A stretch of DNA of 64,000 nt from Turnera subulata (lineage: Eukaryota > Streptophyta > Magnoliopsida > Malpighiales > Passifloraceae), in NCBI GenBank assembly GCA_028386065.3, contig JAKUCV010001503.1, positions 1 to 64,000 on the forward strand, given 5' to 3'. Both the position numbers and the translations under genes were made by a program. The number at the start of each line of letters is the position of its first letter. The stretch's first letter is position 1. Shown here piece after piece: positions 31,350-43,095 of this stretch. The notes under the pieces were generated by a model. It saw nothing but the letters and a program-made list of their open reading frames with translations, was not told the origin of the DNA and did no database searches.

Positions 31350-34024
31350 TGTAATAGCCCGGGTAAAAATTTATATTTTTATCGGACTGTAAGAGGGTTT
31401 GTACAGTAATTTACAATATGAAAAAAATTTTTGGTAAATATTTCATGATAACCGAGCATTGGATTCTAAATCCGAGTCCTATTCTGAACTACAGATATTT
31501 TTTTGGAATTTCCGGGACAAGTTGAAATTTTCCGATATGAAAAGTTGCACAAAGACGATTATGCCCCTAAGTTAGTTTGGAAGCTAATGATAGATAGAAG
31601 GGCATAAGGGACATTTTGCTGGGTTAGATTCTTAGCCTGCTTAATCATGCACATACACAGTAATCCCCATAATTCTGCTCAGTTATTCAACCGTTATCCG
31701 ACCGTTACCGACATCTTTTCTTCTTTTCCTTTTGTTTGCCACAATGTTCTGTTCCCTCTCCTTTGCCTATAAAACTATGTTCTTCAGCCAAAGCCAAACC
31801 ATGCACCCACTGTATCACCTGCAAACAAACTTCCAGTGAGAAACTTTGTACCCAGTATAGCTAACCTGCCCTTTTTCTACATCACTGTCCCACCCACACA
31901 ATCTCCTTCCCATCCAAAAGAATAAAAAATTAATAACAACAATAATATATATATATAAAAAAAAACACACAAAGCCACCATCGAACCACCATCTCCTCTT
32001 CACCCCACCTTAAACCACAAGCTGCCAGCCGCCCATATCCTTCCTCCTTCCGCCTGACGAACACAACACCACCACCCTTGCTCCTCTCTTTTTTTTTCCT
32101 CCTTCTTTCTCCTCTTCCCCCACCCTTCGCCGCCGCCTCCTCTCCTCTGCCTCTGCGACCAAACGGCGCCGCCACCATCCGAGAGGTGTTCGTCACCACT
32201 AGGGGGATGAACTCGAGCCGCCACTGCGCAAAGGGGGACTGATTCCTCTTCTCTCCCTTCTCCCTCTGCAACATGAGCAGCCGCTAGATCACCTCTGCAG
32301 CAAGAGTTGTCGCTGCTGAGGGTGAACCAACGCGCCCCGATCTTCCTCTCGCCACCACCTCTGCGTGGTTGTGTCGGTAAGACCCGACGACGCCCTTCAC
32401 CTCCTTCCTCCACGATCTCTGCCTTTCCTTTACACCCGATTCTTGTTGGTTTGGACTAATCGGGTTTTGATTGTTGTTGTTGTCGTTGTGTGATGAATTG
32501 ACGATAATGACAATGGTGTGTTGGCGGTTGTGGATTGTGGGTGTTCCCAGCGATGGCGTTGGCCCTGGATGGTGGACGGTCATGGGTGGGGTTTGCTGTG
32601 ATGTTGATGATGGCGAGTTCAGAGGGCAGTGGAGTTGCTGCTCGGATACATTATTTTGATGTATTTATCGCCTTTACTATTTTGTAACAAGTGTTTACCA
32701 AAACGTATACCTATTTATTATTATTATTATTTTAACGGGAGTAAATACTTTAAGGAATATTACTTTCTTCATATTATAGACTACGGGTATTTATGGGTCA
32801 TAATTAATTTTACAGCCTTAATAGCAACGTTTAATGGAAACGGTTTGGAAACATTGATAACAGAGTTTATTGTGGATAAGCTAATAAACTAATAGTTAAC
32901 CACATGCATTGCATTCTTCGATGTGCATTATATGTGATTATATGTGTTGATATGATATAGGGATAGATAAAGCCATATGAACTATGTACCAGCTTCAGAG
33001 GCATATCAGGTGAGAATAAGTAAATATTAATATGCTGCCTATAATATCAAGTTGCTGTTTGTCTACTGTGTGTGATATTTGTTGGTATGATACTACTTTT
33101 GTGGCTGTGAATGGTTGTTGTTGCTATTGATGAGGTTGGATTGTTGGTGAAAGTAAATTTATTGTTGTTGTTGTTGTTGTCTGTGAGACTTGTATGAGTT
33201 GAGTACCGGGAGTACTATCATGTGATGACAATTTGGTTTGAGTTTGTGTTATCCAGTCGAGCGGAGAGGCTGTGAGCCTGCTCGGGATAATGAGTTGATG
33301 GTCCGTTAACAATATTGTGTTATCAAGACTAAAATAGTAATATTAATAAAATAGAAACACTTAGACATCTAGTAAGTCACAGTTAAATGTTAGTACAGCC
33401 TGATGGTAGTCTTATTTTTATTTTATCGTACTGGGGGAGAGTGTGCTTGGGGTCTGCTCCCTGTCTATGCCTGTTGTTTACGTGGAGGTACCAGTGCGGG
33501 ATCCACGGGCTAGCTAGCTTCACTACCTGCCGACGGTCACCATTTAACTTATGATAGGGGCCCTGTTAATAAAATTGGATTAGTGTGTCTAGGATAACAC
33601 AGAGTACCTTCTGTCTGTTACCATCAGTGAGGTGATTGTCTGTGACTTGGTTATTATTGGTTGCCTGTATATTTATCTTTACTTATGGATTTTACCCGGT
33701 GAGCACTTCGAACTCTTCCCTCGCCTACGTGACTTGATCACGTAGTTTGATCTGTGTTTAGTACAGGAACGTACGAGGCAAGTTGCAGTGTACCCTCGGA
33801 TAGGACTCGGATCCATTAGATTGCATCAGGTTTTGCATATGGTGTCTTGATTATTTAAATGCTTCCGCTCTGCTAATGTTGTTGCTGTACCCGAGGTCGG
33901 GTGATTGATATTATATTGGGCCATTGGGCCGGTTTTATGTTGTATTTATACAGTTTGTGCCACGTGTCAGCACTATTGATCGTTAATTACTGTTTTTTGG
34001 GTAAATTTGGGTCGGGGCATTTCA
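31350..34024 (+). repeat. 5' LTR of element B, 2675 bp
   Basis: Runs TGTAATAGCCCGGG to TCGGGGCATTTCA, with a TATAAAA box at 31768-31774. It lacks about 780 bp present in the 3' LTR: the sequence jumps near 32642 from the segment matching 44386 to that matching about 45165. The primer binding site follows at 34025. Confidence 0.85.
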
Positions 34025-34215
34025 TTTTGGTAACGGAGCGGGAGGTAGGTCCTTGGGTGTTTGCAGTGCTTATTTGTTCTGTATAGCTCGCTCTACATGA
34101 TTTACATGATTACATAATATTCACATGGTTAGTGCATTATGGATCCAGTCGAGAGACGCCAGCCTGTCGCAAAGCATTCACATAAAAGGTAATTGATGAC
34201 ATACACTTGCTTAAA

Positions 34216-36281
34216 TGATGCTTGTGAAACAGGCATAGTTTAGGGCATAATTTTGGACGCAAATTGTTCTAAATTCATTATGATTATATGCCTCCTATGC
34301 AATATTCCACTATATTCCTCCAATTTCCATCCCTTACTGTATGATTAGTGATTTCAGGTGTATTTTAATCAATTCAAGAGGATTTCATTGAAGAATGTGA
34401 AGATACAGCATCAGCCACAGCATGAGCCTGTTGCAGAACCCTTGAGGCTATCCCCGAGGCTGTTGTTCATCGAGAATTCAATTGAAGGCCTCAAACCACC
34501 TTCAAATCACAAGATTTCCACTGAAGATCGTTTCCCTAACTTTTATCCAAGAAGTCCTCATGACACCTCATCATCGGCAGAAGAAGCAGAAGTCAATTGA
34601 AAGGAAAGTTGGAGAAGAACTGCAACAGCATCAGCCTATGCACCCTGCAAACCCAGAAATCGCAGAAGGAATATAAAATTTACACCACTTGCACCACCAG
34701 CTCCACCAGCATAAACAAACATTCTCCTAACGTCCCAGAGCACTTTCCAGGAAAAAAGGAATAGGCACATGCCACTCAGAGGGAATCTACCTTAAAAAAA
34801 CAATTATCCTCTGCAAAGAGCACCTTGGAACTTACAATCCACCAATCAACTTGCTGCCCATCACTCCTGTCCTGACAACATATGTTGGAAAACTGACGAG
34901 CCAACTTGCCCAAACGCCTATACTTTCCAGCAAGTTGGGAAGAAGAAGAAGAGGAGAGCTGCACCTACAAAAGAGGAAGGGAGAAGACACGAAAAGGGGG
35001 GAATCCCATCGATAAAGACACACCTCAACTTATAGAATTCCTAGAACAGAGGTTGGACCCAGCAGCACCAAGGGTCCAAGGGAAATCACGGTTCTGCAGC
35101 CTTTCTGGGCAGAAACCGTGTCGTCCCTAACCTCTAGTTTGTTCACAAACACGATGCCAATCCATTCTTGCATTGTTTCTGTAACCTTGATTATGAACTA
35201 AACAACCCCTTCTTAGGTTGATAGGGAAACATGTACTCGGTTTTTGCTAAATAAATTGCTCATGTTCTTAACCTTTTTTCTTGCTTTAGTTGTTGAGAAC
35301 CTTCTCCATGTCTAGGTTCTGATCAAACCCATGCATGAACACAGGTGCTAGGTGAGGGACCGAAAGGAGAAAGCATAGCTACTAGAACAACAACAACCAA
35401 ACTCTTAGTTTTTAGCTTGTGACGAGGTTAGAAACTAATTGAGGAATTTGCCTCAACACCAATCTTAATCCCCTGAGTTTGAACAATGCGAGAGCACATG
35501 GAAGATGAGAACCATGGGAGGCACCTGTGAGCGAAAACAAATGGGTGCAGTATAGGTTGAGAGCGCCTGCAAGAACCAATCTTATAATTGACTCCCTTGC
35601 TGTCAACAGCATCAGGCTGTACCCAGCACAACCTCATTCCTTGACAGCATAGTCAAGAGATAACACAACTCCTAGTTTGATTCTTGGCTGATTATTGGGT
35701 AGCATATTCTTAGTTTAGTAGCAGCCTGGTGAAGGACCGAAAGGAGAAGTCAGGAGTGCTAGACCTACAATAGTCAGCCTTAACTCCTTAGACATTCAAA
35801 AGAAGGTAGGGAGAGACTGTGGGAATTCGCACCAACATTGAAACTCATCCTTAAGTGGACGTCTACTCTAGTGACAGGGGGTAGATGGAAGCTTAAGGAA
35901 CTATTAACGAGATCGAAAGCCGTTAATAGTACCTTAGGTTGGGAGCCCCGACAAGACATCTAATTAGTCACAGCCTCATCCACAGGTTCAGCCTGTGATG
36001 ATGCTGTTAAGCAATTTATAAGTATAAATCGGGACATGTGGACCCCAGATGCCTAAGAACTCGCCATTTCTGATCTCCTCCTCATTTAGATTGCTGTTAT
36101 ATTTACCTTACTGCTCATTTTTAGTTTTAATCATTAATCATCCAATCACTCTTGTTTAATTGTTTTCAAGTCTAGTTTGTCCGAAATTGAAGGAGAACAG
36201 ATTCAACCCAGTCCCTGTGGATACGACCTTGATTTAAGTACTATAACAACCTTGTGCACTTGCAGGATAGCACACGCATCA
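34216..36281 (+). repeat. 5' LTR of nested Athila/Tat-like element (2066 bp)
   Basis: Highly similar to 37980-40094. Small open frames occur in both LTRs only because they are copies, and none shows a domain. Unlike the 3' LTR it has no extra segment after GAGGAATT (about 35450). Confidence 0.85.
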
Positions 36282-37979
36282 AGTTTTTGGCACCGTTGCC
36301 GTGGCCCAGCACATGCAAATAACCGAAACCCTGACTAATTTGATGAACATGGCACGTGCACAGACGCACCACAGGTAGGACCTCCACCATCCAGCAACAA
36401 GCGCCAACGCCGCTAACTCTACCATTCCCTAGTCTAGTTTTTGGGATGTCTAACCCCTACCACATAGGATACAAATTTCAGTTTGGGGTATTTATCTTTG
36501 TGTTTAGAATTAGACCTTTTGTCTTTAAATTTCGGTAATGTGTTTTATTTTGCTTGTCTTTGTTGTGGCATTGCACATTTCTTTTGTTTAGTTTCAGCAG
36601 TGAGGACACTACAAGTTTTTAGTTTGGAGTATTTTAGGGTGCAAATGCCATTTTATGCCTTCTGTATTTTTCTGATTAATTCATTGCAAATTCAAATGCT
36701 TATCTATTTTTCATTTTGCTTCTCCACAGTGTGAGCCTGTCCTTATATTTATGCATCTTCGATTTTTTCCATTTAATTCTGCTCATACTCTAATCTCAGG
36801 ACTTGTCTCTTTTCCAAAACAAGCAAAACAGGCATAATCAAACAATTGCACTCCATGAATCTGTCAGATAAGAAGAATCTTGCTAAATGGTTTTCAAAAT
36901 GCCACAGGCTCAGCCTATCTACCTTCAGAACAGATCCTTATCCCTGTCAAGGCGAAATACAAGTAAGAGTTCTTCAAGCAAGGAAGGGATCTAGGCCATC
37001 TTCTGCATACCCAAAAGACCACATAAATCCATACCACACTCATCAATCCATTGCAACCCCATTTGAGCCAACTAGGATGGCCCCAATTTATTCCTTCGCC
37101 CTGTTTCACCTCACCTCAGCCAGTTGAAGCCGAGACAGGGGCCATCATGTGCTAAGGCACAATTTCATTCCAATAGTCTCACCCTGTTGATGAGTCTGTG
37201 AACAAGATTCAATCCTACCAAGCCTCTGAGGCTGTTTGCACTTAACAAATACCTACCCGGAATGTTACCACACATCTTGGACTGCTCTCTTCCCAACTAC
37301 AAAAAAAAAAAAAGAAAGAAAGGAACAAAATAAGGCAGCCGGCGAAGAAAAGAAAAAAACATGGGAAGGAGAAATGAGGAGAAAAGAAACGTTTTGTGAA
37401 TCAGACTCCTTCTCAAATAAGAGGATACATTTAGCCTCTGGGTAGCATGAAAACTCAAGGGGTACGGAATCAAACAGTCCCTATACAGCCTCAGACTGTT
37501 CACAAATTAAACTGGAGGTTTCAAGTTCACAAGCCACCAACATTTGCTCAACCCATCCACCATCCATTGACAACCATCAACCTAACCTCGGTACAACATA
37601 GAAAAGTCCTGGAGATCCTTGCCTGATGACTATTGCACATTAGTGGAGAAAAGGGATGATGGGTCTGCATATGAGGTAATGTTTTTCACTTCCCCAAAAA
37701 AATGATTCTGGCAGGATCCCTTTGACGACAGATGATTGGAGGTTAGTTGCAAGATTATCCCTGTAAATTTGTATTGCAGAAACCACTGACAAGTAATTTG
37801 ATTGGAGTTGATGCAGTTTTAAAAGAAAACAAAGGGATTCCTAAATTAAGGCGTCACATGGGAGAAACCCGATGAAAATTTGGATGCATTGGAACTGCCC
37901 TTACTTCTTTCCAAAATCATGCCTTCTTTTCATTTTCTGATTGCTTGAGGACAAGCAAAATCTTCAGTTTGGGGTATTT
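36282..37979 (+). other. Internal region of nested element, no gag or pol
   Basis: Primer binding site at the left and purine-rich end at the right, with no frame longer than about 95 codons between. A CAGTTTGGGGTATTT stretch occurs near 36478 and again before the 3' LTR (about 37965), possibly a duplicated polypurine region. It depends on another element for movement. Confidence 0.7.
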
Positions 37980-40094
37980 TGATGCATGTGAAATATGCAT
38001 AGTTTAGGGCATAATTTTGGACGCAAATTGTTCTAAATTCATTATGAATATATGCCTCCTATGCAATATTCCACTATATTCCTTCAATTTCCATCCCTTA
38101 CTATATGATTAGTGATTTCAGGTGCATTTCAACTAATTCAAGAGGATTTCATTGAAGAATGTGAAGATACAAAATCAGCCACAGCATGAGCCTGTTGCAG
38201 AACCCTTGAGGCTGTCCCTGAGGCTGTTGTTCATCGAGAATTCAATTGAAGGCCTCAAACCACCTTCAAATCACAAGATTTCCACTGAAGATCGTTTCCC
38301 TAACTTTTATCCAAGAAGTCCTCATGACACCTCATCATCGGCAGAAGAAGCAGAAGTCAATTGAAAGGAAAGTTGGAGAAGAACTGCAACAGCATCAGCC
38401 TATGCACCCTGCTAACCCAGAAATCGCAGAAGGAATATAAAATTTACACCACTTGCACCACCTGCTCCACCAACACAAATAAACATTCTCCTAATGTCCC
38501 AGAGCACTTTCCAGGGAAAAAAGAAATAGGCACATGCCACTCAGAAGGAATCTACCTTAAAAAAACAATTATCCTCTGCAAAGAGCACCTTGGAACTTAC
38601 AATCCACCAATCAACTTGCTGCCCATCACTCCTGTCCTGACAACACACGCTGGAAAACTGACGAGCCAAGTTGCCCAAACGCTCATACCTTCCAGCAAGT
38701 TGGGAAGAAGAAGAACAGGAGAGCTGCACCTACAAAAGAGGAAGGGAGAAGACACGAAAAGGGGGGAATCCCATCTACAAAGACACATCTCAACTTACAG
38801 AATTCCTGAAACAGAGGTGGGACCCAGCAGCACCAAGGGTCCAAGGGAAATCACGGTTCTGCAGCCTTTCTGGGCAGAAACCGTGTCGTCCCTAACCTCT
38901 AGTTTGTTCACAAACACGATGCCAATCCATTCTTGCATTGTTTCTATAACCTTGATTATGAACTAAACAACCCCTTCTTAGGTTGAAAGGGGGAAGCATG
39001 TACTCGGTTTTTGCTAAATAAATTGCTCATGTTCTTAACCCTTTTTCTTGCTTTAGTTGTTGAGAACCTTCTCCATGTCTAGGTTCTGATCAAACCCATG
39101 CATGAACACAGGTAGCTAGGTGAGGGACCGAAAGGAGAAACCATAGCTACTAGAACAACAACAACCAAACTCTTAGTTTTTAGCTTGTGACGAGGTTAAA
39201 AACTAATTGAGGAATTAGAGAACCGGGGCCCAAAGGAAATCCCAGTCAAAAAACAAGCAATCCACTCCTCGAGCCTCAACACCAATCTTAATCCCCTGAG
39301 TTTGACCAATGCGAGAGCACATGGAAGATGAGAACCATGGGAGGCACCTGTGAGCAAAAACAAATGGGTGCAGTATAGGTTGAGAGCGCCTGCAAGAACC
39401 ATTCTTATAATTGACTCCCTTGCTGTCAACAGCATCAGGGCACAGCCTCATTCCGTGACAGCATAGTCAAGAGATAACACAACTTCAAGTTTGATTCTTG
39501 ATTGATTATTGGGTAGCATATTCCTAGTTTAGTAGCAGCCTGGTGAAGAACCGAAAGGAGAAGCCAGGAGTGCTAGACCAACAATAGTCAGCCTTAACTC
39601 CTTAGACATTCAAAAGAAGGTAGGGAGAGACTGTGGGAATTCGCACCAACATTGAAACTCATCCTTAAGTGGACGTCTACTCTAGTGACAGGGGGTAGAT
39701 GGAAGCTTAAGGAACTATTAATAAGATCGAAAGCCGTTAATAGTACCTTAGGTTGGGAGCCCCGACAAGACATCTAATTAGTCACAGCCTCATCCACAGG
39801 CTCAGCCTGTGATGATGCTGTTGAGCAATTTATAAGCATAAATCGGGACATGTGGACCCCAGATGCCTAAGAACTCACCATTTCTGATCTCCTCCTCGTT
39901 TAGATTGCTGTTATATTTACCTTACTGCTCATTTTTAGTTTAAATCATTAATCATCCAATCACTCTTGTTTAATTGTTTTCAAGTCTAGTTTGTCCGAAA
40001 TTCAAGGAGAACAGATTCAACCCAGTCCCTATCGATACGACCTTGATTTAAGTACTATAACAACCCTGTGCACTGCAGGATAGCACACGCATCA
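37980..40094 (+). repeat. 3' LTR of nested Athila/Tat-like element (2115 bp)
   Basis: Matches the 5' LTR with few differences, consistent with a fairly recent insertion. It has a ~65-bp extra segment at about 39215-39280. Its last part is repeated after the N at 40279 (see the overlap entry). Confidence 0.85.
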
Positions 40095-40754
40095 TTAAAC
40101 ATACTTATTATTATTATCATCATTATTATTATTATTTATCTTGAGCGTACAACGTTGACTCTAAAGCTATTAGGGTCGTTAGTAATGTTGACCCTGATCC
40201 TATCGTTCCACGAGAACCACATACCGCCCGTGTTGTTTTGTTCATGAAGCTCGAACCGGTTTGCCGGTGGAAAACGAANAGCCTGTGATGATGCTGTTGA
40301 GCAATTTATAAGCATAAATCGGGACATGTGGACCCCAGATGCCTAAGAACTCACCATTTCTGATCTCCTCCTCGTTTAGATTGCTGTTATATTTACCTTA
40401 CTGCTCATTTTTAGTTTAAATCATTAATCATCCAATCACTCTTGTTTAATTGTTTTCAAGTCTAGTTTGTCCGAAATTGAAGGAGAACAGATTCAACCCA
40501 GTCCCTATCGATACGACCTTGATTTAAGTACTATAACAACCCTGTGCACTGCAGGATAGCACACGCATCATTAAACATACTTATTATTATTATTATCATT
40601 ATTATTATTATTTATCTTGAGCGTACAACGTTGACTCTAAAGCTGTTAGGGTCGTTAGTAATGTTGACCCTGATCCTATCGTTCCACGAGAACCACATAC
40701 CGCCCGTGTTGTTTTGTTCGTGAAGCTCGAACCGGTTTGCCGGTGGAAAACGAA
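39804..40754. other. Unmerged assembly overlap around N at 40279
   Basis: Positions 39804-40278 (475 bp) and 40280-40754 (475 bp) are almost identical over their full length (a handful of differences) and are separated by a single N. The repeat starts mid-LTR and ends mid-gene, at no biological boundary. This is what two contig ends look like when joined with an N instead of being merged. Features in 39804-40278 downstream of the LTR end are probably redundant. Confidence 0.9.
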
Positions 40755-41293
40755 GTAGGATGACACCGTGATCGTCTTTAGGCTGCCATAAGGTCTCCAT
40801 GAGCAAAACCATGTTGCGCTTGTACTGGTTCTTCAGATCTCTCAAGGTACACATGAACTCATTGGAACGCCTAGTGATTCCTCTAGTTCCAAACCAGTAG
40901 ACAAATCTCTGGCCAAGTTGGTGGTAACCAAGTTACCCGGAGCACGCTCCGGGCAGTCATCGAAACATGGTAGTAGGTACCTTGGTTCAGGAATTGGCAA
41001 GTGGGCTCTAGCTAGAATTCCTGAAGTCTATTAGAAATGAAAAATATGATGGAATTGGTCGAGCCGTAAAATGAAGTTCTTAGGGTGCTTTGGTCCTCTT
41101 GGAAGAACGTCTCTTCCATAGGAGTGACAAAGAACCTGGACGAGTACAGTTTGTCGACGAAGACCAGACAAGGCATCCTGCCAAGCTCGTTCTGTAGTTT
41201 CTCTGGACGCTCGTTTATCAGGCTGTAGGCTAACCCATTCCTCCTTCCTAAGGAGGCACCCTTAATGAAGAAGATAGCTGATAGAGAAGGCAT
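40612..41293 (-). pseudogene. 227-codon antisense ORF, element B copy
   Basis: Same gene as 15959-16642 and 58749-59432. It spans 682 nt, 2 nt shorter than the other copies: a TA is missing near 40885, which shifts the frame between the N-terminal part (41293-41012) and the endonuclease-like part (40854-40612). The RLQEF region also ends in a stop, as in A. The downstream part keeps LLMET and GGMWFSW. A partial false copy lies at 40136-40278 because of the assembly overlap. Confidence 0.75.
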
Positions 41294-41391
41294 TCAATCT
41301 CGACGTGTTTTGTGTGTTTTTTTCTCTGTGAACGTGTTTCACAAATCTCTCTTTCAAAATGCTTTTTGATTATTTACTTTCCACTACTTTG

Positions 41392-41400
41392 CCTTTTATA
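41392..41400 (-). promoter_or_regulatory. TATA box for the antisense ORF (B)
   Basis: TATAAAAGG on the minus strand, about 100 bp upstream of the ORF start at 41293, aligned with 16742-16750 in A. Confidence 0.5.
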
Positions 41401-41757
41401 GAGATATGATTATCTGTTTTTTAAAGTTTATACCCCACCTATCTCTGGAAAGGTCTAAAAGATTTTTCGGTGATTGGAAAAGTAGAACTCTTTTAACAAA
41501 ACTCCAAATCGTTTACGATCTTCAAGGTTTTGCTTTTTGAAAATTTTGCCATTGATTGAATTATTGCTTCATCACTTTGTAAGTTTTTTTGGCTATAAAC
41601 ACGAGTTTTTTTCTGGTCATTTCTAACTCACAATTTTCTTTCACTCTGGCTATCTTGGATTTTCTCTTTATGGTTATTTTTCTATATTTTCTACCCCATC
41701 TATCACATCCATCAGAGGCCAACGTGGCCAGATTGATATGACGATACCTCGAGTACG

Positions 41758-42070
41758 GTGCATGTGCGACAAGGTTGCTCCTATTTGGACATTATGGAGG
41801 GATACGAATCCCAAAAGACGTTTTCACTCTTGGATGTAGATTCTTTCAGAGGATCGACACGTGTTTGTGACGTCATCATCACCTTGCGAGTTAACGATCA
41901 TCATTTTCACAGGGAGAACCGACATCTGCCGGCAGCAACTGCAAGTTGCGATGCTCAGAATCGAGGACTTATATGACCGATCTAGAGCGCTGGATAAGAA
42001 ACACAAGTTTTATTTTAACTTCTTTAAGATTGGTTTTATTTCCTTCTTGTTGATTTTTATTTTGCCTTGA
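41758..42070 (+). pseudogene. GRF-zinc-finger-like, coiled-coil remnant (B copy)
   Basis: Same gene as 17112-17419. The first frame gives MCDKVAPIWTLWRDTNPKRRF then a stop; later frames give the coiled coil and the hydrophobic C-terminus ending FLLIFILP at 42070. An extra base near 41930 shifts the coiled-coil frame relative to A. The upstream TATA is weakened to TATAAACA (41594). The end is repeated after the N at 42427. Confidence 0.45.
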
Positions 42071-42852
42071 AATGTTTGCTTTTCTTCTATCATATGTGCT
42101 TTCCTATTATTAAAAAGGGTTTGGTCTATTTTCTTTCTGTTGGTTTTTATGTTGTCTTAAAATATTTCAATTCTGCTATATACGTTTTCGGATTATTAAT
42201 AAAAGGTTTTGCTTTAATAAAAATAACAACTTGTTTATTTTCATAACATAGTATAATAGAGAAGGAGTACTCTATGGAGTTACTTGCTTCTCTAGATCTT
42301 TTACATGTTTATGCATACTCTCGATCTGAGAGGAGAGTCCCATACAGGCCACTTTGATCTGCATCACCGCAGTGTTGACCTTCTTCAGGGAAGCGTTCAG
42401 ATGCTCCAGTGTCTTCAGTGGTGTACNCACAAGTTTTATTTTAACTTCTTTAAGATTGGTTTTATTTCCTTCTTGTTGATTTTTATTTTGCCTTGAAATG
42501 TTTGCTTTTCTTCTATCATATGTGCTTTCCTATTATTAAAAAGGGTTTGGTCTATTTTCTTTCTGTTGGTTTTTATGTTGTCTTAAAATATTTCAATTCT
42601 GCTATATACGTTTTCGGATTATTAATAAAAGGTTTTGCTTTAATAAAAATAACAACTTGTTTATTTTCATAACATAGTATAATAGAGAAGGAGTACTCTA
42701 TGGAGTTACTTGCTTCTCTAGATCTTTTACATGTTTATGCATACTCTCGATCTGAGAGGAGAGTCCCATACAGGCCACTTTGATCTGCATCACCGCAGTG
42801 TTGACCTTCTTCAGGGAAGCGTTCAGATGCTCCAGTGTCTTCAGTGGTGTAC
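42002..42852. other. Unmerged assembly overlap around N at 42427
   Basis: Positions 42002-42426 and 42428-42852 (425 bp each) are the same sequence on either side of a single N. The block starts inside the GRF-like gene and ends inside the antisense coiled-coil gene, with no biological boundary. Element A has this stretch once, which supports an assembly cause. Confidence 0.92.
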
Positions 42853-43058
42853 TGCTGTGAGCAACTTCTCTGCCCTTTTGATCACCGATATCCTTGTGTC
42901 CGGAAGGTTCTTCCTTGATGACCGTTTTCTTTCAAAGTTTGCGAGATATGGCCGTATCTTCCATATGACCAGGGATGCTCTTCTGCTTGCGACGTTTCTT
43001 CAGCTCTTCCTCGTCATCGGAGTCACTGAAGAGAGCAGCACCAAAACTATAGCTTAAC
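42698..43058 (-). pseudogene. Acidic/basic/coiled-coil ORF, element B copy, 5' end deleted
   Basis: Aligns with 17631-18021 in A. The coiled-coil C-terminal part and the acidic DSDDEEELKK region are recognisable, but the sequence from the start codon through its promoter is missing: at about 43060 the gene runs directly into the TTCTTTTTAAGGTGGGTAGAC tract before the 3' LTR. Confidence 0.5.
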
Positions 43059-43095
43059 TATAGCATTACCGAAATTCTTTTTAAGGTGGGTAGAC

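Larger units (their letters stand above)
34216..40094 (+). mobile_element. Nested Athila/Tat-like non-autonomous LTR element
   Basis: Inserted in the internal region of element B with the 5-bp duplication TTAAA (34211-34215 and 40095-40099); element A shows the empty site at 15921-15925. The ends are TGATGC...GCATCA. LTRs are 34216-36281 and 37980-40094. The primer binding site TTTTTGGCACCGTTGCCG (36283) resembles the Athila/Tat type. Before the 3' LTR, GCTTGAGGACAAGCAAAA and a GGGGTATTTT tract resemble the Tat/Athila polypurine region. The 1.7-kb interior has no gag or pol. Confidence 0.85.

Noticed and set aside
34358..34676. Small ORFs repeated at 34358-34676 and 38152-38440.
   Set aside because: They are in the two LTRs of the nested element and are identical because LTRs are copies. 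No domain.
40136..40278. A second, partial copy of the antisense cargo ORF.
   Set aside because: It is part of the redundant 475-bp overlap before the N at 40279.
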